Shown one piece after another: positions 1-8,371 of a stretch of DNA of 64,000 bases. The notes under the pieces were generated by a model. It had not been told where the DNA came from, ran no database searches, and worked only from the letters and a program-made list of their open reading frames with translations. The stretch is from the NCBI RefSeq assembly GCF_024363255.1, contig NZ_AP026070.1, positions 1,116,001 to 1,180,000 of the forward strand. The letters are read 5' to 3'. The first letter of the stretch is position 1; each line of letters starts with the position of its first letter. The translations under genes and the position numbers were made by a program. Origin of the DNA: Shewanella sp. NFH-SH190041. GTDB lineage: Bacteria > Pseudomonadota > Gammaproteobacteria > Enterobacterales > Shewanellaceae.

Positions 1-29
1 GTGTGCGATTGATCGCCTAATTTATGATG

Positions 30-60
30 AAAAGCCTGGCCGTGTTGCTGGGCTTTTTTA
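30..60 (+). terminator. Rho-independent terminator of an upstream gene
   Basis: A short stem, AAAGCC pairing with GGCTTT, is followed by a run of T. It probably ends a plus-strand transcript that starts outside the window. The stem is only about 6 bp, so the call is moderate. Confidence 0.55.
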
Positions 61-413
61 TGGGAGTGAAGCTTTAAAATTCAGTCTGGACTTATCTGGT
101 TTGATCTGTCGCACTGGTAGTCAAATAGAGAAATAGGGTTGGATATGGCGCAAAAGGTGATAAAACGACCTTTCATGTCGCATTAATTTTAATGAATCAT
201 CAAAAAAACAGGCAATAATTTCAATATTCTATTGGCATATCTGGATTCATAGCCTCTGTGATCCGAATCAGACGGTGCAGATAAAGCATTATGCTAGACT
301 GTCGCACCCGCAGATTATGCTGCGGTTGAGATAAGCCGGCACAGTTCGGTCTGCGATGTGGTACTCACCAAGGATGGGGTGAACCTCCTTTCAATAAATG
401 AAATCAGGGTAAA
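61..413 (+). promoter_or_regulatory. Promoter region and structured leader of the symporter gene
   Basis: No gene is visible here. A possible -10 (TATGCT near 290) would start a transcript near 302. The following 110 bases can fold: a 6-bp hairpin CCGCAG/CTGCGG (308-325), a weak GCCG/CGGT stem (335-350), and a 5-bp hairpin TCACC/GGTGA (365-382). The last hairpin's loop contains AAGGA (370-374), which is complementary to TCCTT at 386-390, so an H-type pseudoknot is possible about 25 bases before the start codon. I recognise no known riboswitch class. The folding is from hand pairing only. Confidence 0.4.
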
Positions 414-1751
414 ATGATGAAGAAAACCTCCTTCCTCTCCCGGATGTTGGCACCACTTGGCCGACTCTGGAAACTTTGGATGTCAATTCCGCTTTGGCTG
501 CAGATTCTTGTCGGTATGGTACTGGGGATAGGTGCCGGACTGGCATTGGGCGATCAGGCTACTTATTTAAAACCTATTGGCACTTTGTTCGTTAATACCA
601 TCAAAATGTTGATTGTGCCGCTGGTCTTCTGCTCTTTGATTGTTGGGGTAACCTCAATGCAGGATACCGCCAGAATGGGGCGTATCGGCTTTAAATCATT
701 TGGCTTCTATCTGGGCACGACCTCCATTGCGATTTCAGTGGGGTTGCTGGTTGGCTACATTATGAAGCCAGGTGCCGGGGTGCACATTACGGCTGAACAC
801 GCCGTTGCCAAGGTGCAACAAGCGCCATCGGTAATGGATACATTAATCAATATTGTCCCTACAAACCCTGTGGCCGCATTGGCGAATGGCCAAATCCTGC
901 AAGTAATTGTATTTGCAGTGGCGCTGGGCATTGCTTTGGTGTTGATTGGCGACCATGGTAAGCCTGCGGTACGACTGTTTGAGAGTTTGGCTGAGGCCAT
1001 GTACAAGCTGACGGATATGGTGATGAAAGGTGCACCATATGGGGTTTTTGGTCTGATGGCTTGGGTGGCTGGTGAATATGGCATTGAAATGTTGATGCCG
1101 TTAATTAAAGTGATCATTGCTGTCTATATCGGTTGTATCCTGCATGTGGTGGGTTTTTACAGCTTGATTCTGAAGGTGTTTGCTGGACTGTGTCCGCTGC
1201 AGTTTTTTAAGGGGATCAGCAATGCAATGGCTGTGGCATTTACCACCTCAAGCTCAGCAGGTTCTTTGCCTGCCAGTATGAAGTGTGCCAGTGAGTATCT
1301 GGGCGTTAACAAGAAGATTTCCAGTTTCGTACTGCCCTTAGGCACCACGATTAATATGGATGGTACGGCCTTATACCAAGGGGTGACTGCCTTATTTGTG
1401 GCTCAGGCATTTGGGATTGATTTAACTTGGGTAGATTACCTGACCATTATTTTAACCGCGACTTTGGCTTCTATTGGTACAGCTGGTGTGCCGGGGGCGG
1501 GTTTGGTCATGTTGACTCTGGTGCTGACGACGGTCGGATTGCCATTGGAAGGGGTCGCCTTGATTGCTGGTATTGACCGTATCTTGGATATGGCTCGCAC
1601 CGTGGTGAATGTGTCTGGTGATTTAGTGGCAACAACCGTGATTGCTAAATCAGAAAATGAACTGGATGAAGAGCACTACAATGCAGATATGGAGCAGAGT
1701 GTATTGATTGCTGAGCAGAATGAAGCGGCAGAAAACAGCGCTGCTGGGTAA
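414..1751 (+). CDS. Dicarboxylate/amino acid:cation symporter (DAACS family)
   Basis: The 445-residue protein is a sodium- or proton-coupled inner-membrane symporter of the GltP/DctA/GltPh type, importing glutamate/aspartate or C4-dicarboxylates. The family signature is clear: a serine-rich re-entrant loop (AFTTSSSAGSLP, about residue 278), the NMDGT motif in TM7 (about residue 315), the second hairpin GTAGVPGAG (about 358) and the TM8 stretch DRILDMARTVVNVSGD (about 388), where Asp and Arg contact the substrate. Length fits the family. The N-terminal 25 residues are basic and the C-terminal tail is acidic. Two ATGs are adjacent at the start, with CAGGG just upstream as the ribosome site. The substrate cannot be decided from sequence alone. 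It is a single gene, ended by the terminator at 1773-1800. Confidence 0.93.
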   Translation: MMKKTSFLSRMLAPLGRLWKLWMSIPLWLQILVGMVLGIGAGLALGDQATYLKPIGTLFVNTIKMLIVPLVFCSLIVGVTSMQDTARMGRIGFKSFGFYLGTTSIAISVGLLVGYIMKPGAGVHITAEHAVAKVQQAPSVMDTLINIVPTNPVAALANGQILQVIVFAVALGIALVLIGDHGKPAVRLFESLAEAMYKLTDMVMKGAPYGVFGLMAWVAGEYGIEMLMPLIKVIIAVYIGCILHVVGFYSLILKVFAGLCPLQFFKGISNAMAVAFTTSSSAGSLPASMKCASEYLGVNKKISSFVLPLGTTINMDGTALYQGVTALFVAQAFGIDLTWVDYLTIILTATLASIGTAGVPGAGLVMLTLVLTTVGLPLEGVALIAGIDRILDMARTVVNVSGDLVATTVIAKSENELDEEHYNADMEQSVLIAEQNEAAENSAAG

Positions 1752-1772
1752 GATAATATAGGATAACATAAT

Positions 1773-1800
1773 AAAAAACCGCCTGAGGGCGGTTTTTTTA
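1773..1800. terminator. Bidirectional terminator between symporter and META lipoprotein
   Basis: An ACCGCC/GGCGGT stem is flanked by A and T runs on both sides. It lies between two convergent genes and can serve both. Confidence 0.85.
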
Positions 1801-1815
1801 TTACTGAAATAAGCG

Positions 1816-2229
1816 TTAAAGTTTGGTCAGCGTCAGCAGCACTTTACCATTTTCCCCTTTCAGCTCCAGAATACCTTGATTCATTTGCGCTGTTTGCACC
1901 ATAGGCATTGCCTGGTTGACCATTTGCTCTTGAGCCATCAGAGCGTCAACGCAGGCTTTCATTGTTGTGCCACCTGGATTTAGGGTAAGTTTGTCACCTT
2001 GTAAACTGTATTGGCCGAAGAAGTTATTACAGCTATTGTTGCCTGATAATTTACCATCGGCGGCAAAGTTCAGTTCAGCAGGACTGTAATCAACGGTTGG
2101 TTGTCCCATTACGGACTCAATTTTCCAGTTACCAACCAATTGCAGTGGCGCAGAGGGAGATTGTTGAGCACTTTGACAACCGGCCAGCGCAGCCAGCATA
2201 GTGCCGACCAGTAAGGTTTTTTTAATCAT
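1816..2229 (-). CDS. META domain (HslJ-like) lipoprotein
   Basis: A 137-residue lipoprotein. I start it at the ATG at 2229 (MIKKTLLVG) because this gives a classical lipoprotein signal peptide with lipobox LAGC. An upstream in-frame ATG at 2286 would put 19 polar residues before the signal. The mature part matches the META/HslJ domain: GNWKIESVMG, the FAADGKLSGNNSCNNFFGQYSL core with the NxCNxF signature, and a second Cys in MKACVDALM. HslJ in E. coli is linked to novobiocin resistance and heat shock; the exact function is not established. It probably faces the periplasm. Confidence 0.85.
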   Translation of the reverse strand: MIKKTLLVGTMLAALAGCQSAQQSPSAPLQLVGNWKIESVMGQPTVDYSPAELNFAADGKLSGNNSCNNFFGQYSLQGDKLTLNPGGTTMKACVDALMAQEQMVNQAMPMVQTAQMNQGILELKGENGKVLLTLTKL

Positions 2230-2350
2230 GTCTGGGTTCCAAAAATACTTCGATGGCATAGTGTGACAAGTTTGCTGATAAAGCAAAAGCGGATTTTTCT
2301 ATAATTAATCACTCTGTTACCACATTTTTGATGCACATTTTGCTAGCTGG

Positions 2351-3316
2351 TTAACCCTGTTTTGCCAGTGTTGCTATAGGTTTATGCCGCAAGGGATGGC
2401 TGGAGAGTTGTTGTTTCACTTCAGCCATGACGTCAGTGAGGCGGGTCTGGCTACCTGGTTGAAAATAATGGCTGGCACAGTTGAGTGCTAAGCCTTCTTC
2501 CAGCGCATCGAGCTGACGTTTAATTCGGCTGAGCATAATGTTGAGATCAGACTCGGCATAGACAAAGGCTAATACGATAAATTGTTGGGGCGAGTCGTGC
2601 GCTACGATATCGGCAGCCCGAACTGCACTTTGTAGTAGGTTTCCCAGTAGTGCATGATGACGGTCACTGATATTATCACTGGGCAGTAATTCAAACATCA
2701 TCACACCGGCATTAGCCCCAAAACGCCGCCCCAAACTTAATTGGCGTGGTGCCATCATAATAAAACCATAGTGATTGAGCATGCCGGTTTTGGCTTCTCG
2801 CATTGATAGCGCCTCAATGCGGTGGCTTTGGCACAGTAGAGATAAGTCCTGTTGCAAAAGTAGCTGGAAAGGTTCAATCATCTCCGCTGTCATTCCGGTA
2901 TCGTCATTGATTTCCGGTTGTAGTACGCAGAGAAAACCAAAATGTTCACCATCAGGCCAAATCAGTGGCCGAACAATTAACGGTATTGCTTCTTGATTAG
3001 GTGTCACGTCCGTTTCTTGAGTTAACTGCGGTGCTGCATAACGAACTGGATTTGCATGTGGAAATTGCTGTTGTATCTGGCGCATGATGGGATTGTTTGC
3101 TGCTAGCAATGTACCGGCTGTGTAGCACTGCGATGATCCATCAGGGGGCGTTACTATGATTTCATTCCCTTGTGATGTGGTTTGTATCACCAGCACATCA
3201 CGGGCGTGGAAATAACGTTTCAGCAGGGCGCACTGATTGACCCAGCGAACCAGATCTAACTGAATATGGGTGTATTCCAGTACGCTGATCCCGGTATTGA
3301 TAGTATCTGGCAGCAT
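2351..3316 (-). CDS. GAF-like sensor protein with degenerate GGDEF domain
   Basis: A 321-residue soluble protein. Residues about 10-160 look like a GAF-type sensory domain (REAKTGMLNHYGF follows a linker near 170). The C-terminal 150 residues follow the GGDEF fold: TGMLNHYGF in place of the usual LTGLxNRR, an R-rich helix, then a strand (VMMFELLPSD). The catalytic signature is missing: the GGDEF position reads DSPQQF. It should therefore not make c-di-GMP and may act as a receptor or partner. The start at 3316 has AGGGA upstream. An EAL enzyme lies 760 bp away on the other strand. Confidence 0.7.
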   Translation of the reverse strand: MLPDTINTGISVLEYTHIQLDLVRWVNQCALLKRYFHARDVLVIQTTSQGNEIIVTPPDGSSQCYTAGTLLAANNPIMRQIQQQFPHANPVRYAAPQLTQETDVTPNQEAIPLIVRPLIWPDGEHFGFLCVLQPEINDDTGMTAEMIEPFQLLLQQDLSLLCQSHRIEALSMREAKTGMLNHYGFIMMAPRQLSLGRRFGANAGVMMFELLPSDNISDRHHALLGNLLQSAVRAADIVAHDSPQQFIVLAFVYAESDLNIMLSRIKRQLDALEEGLALNCASHYFQPGSQTRLTDVMAEVKQQLSSHPLRHKPIATLAKQG

Positions 3317-3431
3317 AGTGAATCCCTACATGGCTGAAAGGTTTCACTAAGTGTGGGTGGGGGGGCTGATTTTCGCAAATAGCGGTAACAAGCTTGTTAT
3401 AATTGCTGCTTTAATTCAGCGGATACACTGT

Positions 3432-3971
3432 GTGATAGAAATTTCAGCTGCGCAAACGCATGATATTGCGGCGCTTGTTGCCCTTGAGAAAACTTACCTT
3501 AATGATGAATTGTCGTCTGGCAGCGAAATGTTAGAAGGGGCGGCGTTGTCTCGCCAAGATTTCGAGCAATTGATACGTCAGGGACTGATTGCGGTAGCGC
3601 GTGATACCAGGTGTACAACCCCTTTGGCAATTATTGGTTATGCCGTCACTGGGCCATGGCAATTTTTCCAGCAGTGGCCACTTTATCGCAGAGCACTACA
3701 GCATAGCCATCAAGCTGGGATCCGTAGCGATAATAGTTGTCAATATGGTCCTGTGTGGGTCAATGAACAGTATCGGCGGCAGGGAATATGTCGAGCATTG
3801 CAGCAGTGGTTGGCTAGCCAGTTACGGGGCCGGTATCAGAGTATGCTGACGTTGATCGCTGAGGCGAATGAAGGGTCTTTTATTGCTCATACCCGCCACG
3901 GTGATATGCAAGTGATTGATTTTATGGATTATGAAGATAGGGGTTATTATTTGCTGCAGTATCGAATGTAA
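3432..3971 (+). CDS. GNAT-like acetyltransferase
   Basis: About 179 residues from a GTG at 3432. The frame is open from a GTG at 3351, but a TATAAT-like -10 lies at about 3396-3401 inside that extension, so the later start is more likely. The C-terminal half resembles a GNAT fold: strand QYGPVWVNEQYRRQGICRAL matches motif A (V..x..RxxGxxxxL, acetyl-CoA pyrophosphate loop), and a late strand VIDFMDYEDRGYYLLQYRM resembles the last strands. Substrate unknown. It sits just upstream of the EIIC-EAL gene in the same direction, 100 bp away. Confidence 0.65.
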   Translation: MIEISAAQTHDIAALVALEKTYLNDELSSGSEMLEGAALSRQDFEQLIRQGLIAVARDTRCTTPLAIIGYAVTGPWQFFQQWPLYRRALQHSHQAGIRSDNSCQYGPVWVNEQYRRQGICRALQQWLASQLRGRYQSMLTLIAEANEGSFIAHTRHGDMQVIDFMDYEDRGYYLLQYRM

Positions 3972-4073
3972 TCCCAGTGTGGGAGGGTAAAACGCTATAG
4001 CTAAGGCTTGTTGGTTGTTTTTATTTTGGTTTCTCGGGCGTATGATATTATTTTTCTCTCCCAGACCATCATC

Positions 4074-6080
4074 ATGCGAGCTTATGTGCAACTCAGTGGC
4101 AACCGCTTTTTTCTGGCTGCCAGAGAATCGTTTGTCGCCCTGCTGCCGTTTATTTTAATTAGCTCCAGTGTTGCACTGCTGCAGGTTTTATTGCAGCAGT
4201 GTTTCCCGGCATTGCAGGGGAGTACTTTTGCCCAGGAATTGGACAGTTTTAGTCTGACATTGTCCATGTTGTTTCCTCTGCTAGCGATGGTGTCCTTGTC
4301 CATCCATTTTGGTAAATATCTGAGTCTTTCCGGGCTGACTGTTGTGACACTGTCGCTGATGGTGTTATTGGCTATCCATGCCCATATTCATCCTGACAGT
4401 AGTTTTGCCGATTATGCCCGGGAAGTGATTAACGATCCTAAAGCGATACTGTTACCCGTTGCGGCTGCTTATATATTGCATTGGCTTCAGGCGGCTAAGT
4501 GGCTAAAGTTGCCGGGAAACCATGGTCTGAATGCCTATCTGGCTGAGCATTTGGATTTGTTGCTGCCAACGGTTGTGGGCTTTATCTTATTAATGGCTGT
4601 CACCATTCTATGTGCTTGGGTGGCGGATGCCGGAGAAGCGTTATTTCGCTTGTTTTTGTCTCACCTTGGTGCGGCCGGTCAGTTGCTCTGTATGGGTTTG
4701 CTACGAGGGCTGCTGTGGAGTGTCGGGATCCATGGCGACAGTGTGTATATGCTATTTCCTAAAGTGATAGAACAGATGCCTCAGGTTGCAACCGGGCTGA
4801 ATAACCGCAATCTAGTCGATCTGTTTGCCGGTATCGGTGGCAGTGGTGCAACCCTGTCACTGCTGCTGGCGATTTTCTGGCGGGGACGGGGACATGGGCT
4901 TCGAGTTGCCCGGGTATCACTGCCATTTTCAATTTTTAATATCAATGAGCCATTATTATATGGCTTACCTGTGGCCTTTAACCCCAGATTATTGTTGCCG
5001 TTTCTGTTGTTACCTTGTCTGAATATGCTGTTGGTGTATGCCGCGTTGTCATTTGGCTGGTTGCAGTTTAATGGGCAGGCTTTTCCTTGGGTGACGCCCC
5101 CCTTACTGAATGCCTGGATCAGTAGCCAAAGCATCGGGGTTGTTGCATTCCAAGCCGGTCTAATTTTATTAGGCGTGTTGGTGTATGCGCCATTTATCCG
5201 TTATGCCAATTGGCAGGATGACTGGGGACAAGGTGCCGATTATTTGGCCACCAGGCTGGGTTTAAAAGCGGATATGGCTCGTCAGTCAGAAGCGGGCTAT
5301 TTTGCCGCGCAGTCGGTGTCATTACAGCAGGCTGATGACAGCAGTAAAATTATCGAGCGGGTATTGGCGGGTGAATTGCAGGTACATTATCAGCCAAAAC
5401 TGGCACTGGATAATGGTCATGTGGTGGGATTTGAAGCGTTATTGCGGCTAAAAGAACCCGATGGCCGTATGAGTGGGCCATTTTTTATCGATACGTTTCA
5501 ACAAGCCGGTTATGCCTTTATTTTGGATCGGTTTGTGATTGAAACTGTTGCTGGGGCGCTACAACAGTGGCAAAAGCAGCAGTTTTATCCCACGGTATCC
5601 ATCAACCTAGATCCTCACAGTTTACTGGGAGAACAAGTATTACCCTGGTTGGAAAGCCAACTGGGGGCAATGGCGAAACAGGTGGAAATTGAGATTTTGG
5701 AAACTGCCTTTATTGGTGATGTGGCCAAAGTTAACGCCAATATTGACCGGTTGCGTGCGCTTGGTTTTCGTTTTTTACTGGATGATTTCGGCACCGGTTA
5801 TTCCAGTTTAGGGTTACTGACCAAAATTCATCTTGATGGGGTTAAATTAGATCGCAGCATTTTAACCCGCATCAGTGAGGATAAAGGTGGGTTACTGTAT
5901 CGGCAAATATGTAGTTTGTGTCTTAGCCAAGGTTTGGCTTTGGTGGCCGAAGGGGTGGAAACAGAAACTGAGGAGCAGTTTGTCCGGGGTGCTGGCGTTG
6001 ATGTGGTGCAGGGGTGGCGTTATGCCAAGGCCATGCCTGCAGAAGATGCACGAACTTATATGTTAAACAGGAATGGCTAA
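4074..6080 (+). CDS. PTS EIIC-like membrane domain fused to EAL phosphodiesterase
   Basis: A 668-residue fusion. I start it at ATG 4074 (MRAYVQLSGNRFF); the frame is open from 4008 but the extra 22 residues look non-coding. Residues about 10-385 form a polytopic domain like PTS EIIC of the lactose/cellobiose family (FFLAARESFVALLPFILISS; WSVGIHGDS; FNINEPLLYGLP). EIIA and EIIB are absent, so it probably senses rather than transports a sugar. Residues about 425-660 are an EAL domain with its key residues: YQPK, EALLR, NLDP, EIEILE, DDFGTGYSS, KLDRS, AEGVE and QGW. It should hydrolyse c-di-GMP to pGpG at the inner membrane. The stop overlaps the next start (TAATG). Confidence 0.9.
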   Translation: MRAYVQLSGNRFFLAARESFVALLPFILISSSVALLQVLLQQCFPALQGSTFAQELDSFSLTLSMLFPLLAMVSLSIHFGKYLSLSGLTVVTLSLMVLLAIHAHIHPDSSFADYAREVINDPKAILLPVAAAYILHWLQAAKWLKLPGNHGLNAYLAEHLDLLLPTVVGFILLMAVTILCAWVADAGEALFRLFLSHLGAAGQLLCMGLLRGLLWSVGIHGDSVYMLFPKVIEQMPQVATGLNNRNLVDLFAGIGGSGATLSLLLAIFWRGRGHGLRVARVSLPFSIFNINEPLLYGLPVAFNPRLLLPFLLLPCLNMLLVYAALSFGWLQFNGQAFPWVTPPLLNAWISSQSIGVVAFQAGLILLGVLVYAPFIRYANWQDDWGQGADYLATRLGLKADMARQSEAGYFAAQSVSLQQADDSSKIIERVLAGELQVHYQPKLALDNGHVVGFEALLRLKEPDGRMSGPFFIDTFQQAGYAFILDRFVIETVAGALQQWQKQQFYPTVSINLDPHSLLGEQVLPWLESQLGAMAKQVEIEILETAFIGDVAKVNANIDRLRALGFRFLLDDFGTGYSSLGLLTKIHLDGVKLDRSILTRISEDKGGLLYRQICSLCLSQGLALVAEGVETETEEQFVRGAGVDVVQGWRYAKAMPAEDARTYMLNRNG

Positions 6081-6448
6081 TGAAACCAAGTTCTGCCAGT
6101 GAGTTGCTGGCGCCTTATCAATCACTGCAACTATCTGCCTGGGATAATCTCCGTTTAGCCGCCAGTGTGCTCAGTCTTGCCGGGCTGTCTTACCAGACAA
6201 TGCAGGTGGTGGTGAGTCATGCCGCGAGTACTGATGAGGCGATGCCACAAAAGCCTCGATATTGGCTTAAATGTGGTGATGAATTGCTAGATTGTGGCCG
6301 CATTAATGATTATGCCGCCAGTATGGCATGGCTGACATCGACGCCAACGTTGAGTGAGTGCCAGCAGCTTGCGGTCAGTGTCTTGGATCTGGAGCGAATC
6401 GCGTTATTGTGTATGCAGAGCGCTCATTTTGATCATTGTGCTTTTTAA
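6080..6448 (+). CDS. Small protein translationally coupled to EIIC-EAL
   Basis: 122 residues starting at an ATG that shares its A with the stop of the EIIC-EAL gene, so the two are probably co-translated. I do not recognise a family. It is soluble, mildly acidic, with Cys at about 76, 82, 104, 116 and 120, and no signal peptide or membrane segment. The coupling suggests a partner or modulator of the phosphodiesterase; this is inference. Confidence 0.6.
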   Translation: MKPSSASELLAPYQSLQLSAWDNLRLAASVLSLAGLSYQTMQVVVSHAASTDEAMPQKPRYWLKCGDELLDCGRINDYAASMAWLTSTPTLSECQQLAVSVLDLERIALLCMQSAHFDHCAF

Positions 6449-6663
6449 ATATGGCTCTGGGGGGCGTTTTAAGCGCTGCAGTTTTGATGGTGTGAGATTG
6501 AGCGTGGGTGACGCAAGCTTGGGTAAAAATAGCGAGAAAAGCGTGTCTATGATGGCTGGTTACTGCGACTTAAATAGGCGGATAAAGATGTCTAACAGAT
6601 TAATTTGTTGATAGATAATATCTGATATGTTCCCAAGTCAATCTGTCAGTGACCTGAGCAATA

Positions 6664-6692
6664 AAAAAACCGCCTTAAAGGCGGCTTTTTTA
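6664..6692. terminator. Bidirectional terminator between the small coupled gene and metK
   Basis: A CCGCCTT/AAGGCGG stem is flanked by seven A on the left and five T on the right. It serves metK on the minus strand and possibly the plus-strand unit. Confidence 0.85.
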
Positions 6693-6724
6693 TTAATGCG
6701 GTCGATATGACCGCAATTAATGCA

Positions 6725-7876
6725 TTACAGACCGGCGTCAGCGCGCAGTGCTTCAGCTTTGTCAGTGCGTTCCCATGGGAACTCATCACGACCGAAGTGA
6801 CCGTAAGCGGCGGTAGCCTGATAGATTGGGCGAGCCAGATCCAGCATTTCACGCAGGCCGTATGGACGCAGGTCGAAGTGACGACGAACCAGATCAACCA
6901 GCAGAGCTTCAGCAACTTTAGCAGTGCCGAAGGTTTCAACACTGATAGAGGTTGGCTCAGCCACACCAATAGCGTAAGACACTTGGATTTCACAACGCTC
7001 AGCCAGACCAGCAGCAACGATGTTCTTCGCTACATAACGGGCAGCGTAAGCCGCACTACGGTCAACTTTTGATGGGTCTTTACCAGAGAAAGCACCACCA
7101 CCGTGACGTGCCATACCACCGTAAGTATCTACGATGATCTTACGGCCAGTCAGACCACAGTCACCCATAGGACCGCCGATAACGAAACGGCCAGTTGGGT
7201 TGATAAAGAATTTAGTTTCTTTATTCAGCCACTGAGAAGGCAGAACAGGTTTGATGATGGTTTCCATCACGCCTTCAACCAGATCTTTTTGGCTGATTTC
7301 TTCACTGTGCTGAGTAGACAGTACCACAGCATCAATGCCAGTGACTTTGCCATCTTCATAGGCGAAAGTTACCTGGGATTTTGCATCTGGACGCAGCCAA
7401 GGCAGGATGCCTTCTTTACGTACTTCAGATTGACGCTTCACCAGTGCGTGAGCATAGGTGATAGGTGCTGGCATCAGCACGTCAGTTTCGTTGCTGGCGT
7501 AACCGAACATCAGACCTTGGTCACCGGCACCCTGTTCTTTAGGGTCAGCACGGTCAACACCTTGGTTGATGTCTGGAGATTGCTTGCCAATAGCGCTCAG
7601 TACGGCGCATGAGTTGGCATCAAAGCCCATATCGGAATGGATATAACCAATTTCGCGAATGGTTTTACGGGTCAGTTCTTCAATATCAACCCATGCAGTG
7701 GTGGTTACTTCGCCACCAACCATCACCATACCGGTCTTTACATAGGTTTCACAGGCTACGCGGGCCTTAGGGTCTTGAGCCAGAATCGCGTCCAATACTG
7801 CATCAGAAATTTGGTCAGCGATTTTATCTGGATGTCCTTCTGAGACAGACTCAGAGGTAAACAAGTGCTTTGCCAT
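6725..7876 (-). CDS. metK: S-adenosylmethionine synthetase
   Basis: The 383-residue protein makes S-adenosylmethionine from methionine and ATP in the cytoplasm. The whole sequence follows Met[23 protein letters not shown] at the N-terminus (ATP/Mg site), [10 protein letters not shown] (about 118), [10 protein letters not shown], and the P-loop-like [19 protein letters not shown] (about 262) ending in FGRDEFPWE. Length is as expected. It is divergent from tkt, separated by a 495-bp region that carries a MetJ-like operator at 7929-7960. The product also supplies the methyl donor for the CFA-like enzyme at 47590. Confidence 0.99.
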   Translation of the reverse strand: MAKHLFTSESVSEGHPDKIADQISDAVLDAILAQDPKARVACETYVKTGMVMVGGEVTTTAWVDIEELTRKTIREIGYIHSDMGFDANSCAVLSAIGKQSPDINQGVDRADPKEQGAGDQGLMFGYASNETDVLMPAPITYAHALVKRQSEVRKEGILPWLRPDAKSQVTFAYEDGKVTGIDAVVLSTQHSEEISQKDLVEGVMETIIKPVLPSQWLNKETKFFINPTGRFVIGGPMGDCGLTGRKIIVDTYGGMARHGGGAFSGKDPSKVDRSAAYAARYVAKNIVAAGLAERCEIQVSYAIGVAEPTSISVETFGTAKVAEALLVDLVRRHFDLRPYGLREMLDLARPIYQATAAYGHFGRDEFPWERTDKAEALRADAGL

Positions 7877-8371
7877 ATCGGGAAAAATCTCGTTTTGAAT
7901 GTAAAAATCTGTGTGGACATCTACCTATAAACGTGTAGATGCATCTCCATCTAGACGGCTATTCTAGTTTAATTCCTGCCGGTAATCATCCCCCGAATAT
8001 TAATTTTCCCTGAGATTGTGACCTACCGGGAATTTTCACTGTGAAAGCTAATTTGTTTATTCCTTATTTATTAATGCCTTAACTGGATTTTAGGTGAGTG
8101 AGCTGGGTGTGTTAATCCGTAACAGTGGAAATACGGCTGGCAATATTTGTTGGCAGAAAAAATTCACACTTGGACGGGCAAAGGGTTAATGCGACGCAAT
8201 TTAATTTGCGTCTGGCTGTATACATGGGAGAAAATACGCGACCACATCAGGACAGTCCCAGCAGGGACATCTATGGAGCACCATCTCATTTTGCAGGTAT
8301 TGTTGTGGCGGCGAACAGGACGCACGGCCGGACAAAATGAAATGGTGTTTCAACAATAAGCAGGAGAGAGC
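7877..8371. other. Divergent metK/tkt intergenic region
   Basis: There are 495 bases without a convincing gene. They contain the MetJ-like boxes near metK and, nearer tkt, a 7-bp hairpin GACGCAA/TTGCGTC around 8192-8211. Short open frames at 8125-8359 lack ribosome sites and recognisable protein features. The tkt ribosome site is AGGAGAG just before 8372. Confidence 0.6.
7929..7960 (-). promoter_or_regulatory. Putative MetJ operator (four tandem met boxes)
   Basis: Four consecutive 8-mers score 6, 5, 4 and 7 matches out of 8 to the met box AGACGTCT: AAACGTGT, AGATGCAT, CTCCATCT and AGACGGCT. They lie 53-84 bp upstream of metK. MetJ with S-adenosylmethionine as corepressor binds tandem boxes and represses metK in related bacteria. 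The array is read by eye. Confidence 0.6.

Noticed and set aside
259..286. TGATCC-N17-TAAAG before the symporter as a third ECF promoter
   Set aside because: Spacing and -10 differ from the matching pair, and TGATCC alone is expected by chance in 64 kb.
6725..7876. Open frames on the plus strand over metK (for example 7103-7612)
   Set aside because: They are shadows of the strongly conserved metK frame and have no protein-like sequence of their own.
8125..8359. Two short overlapping frames upstream of tkt
   Set aside because: No ribosome site, overlapping frames, and low similarity to any protein pattern; treated as leader DNA.
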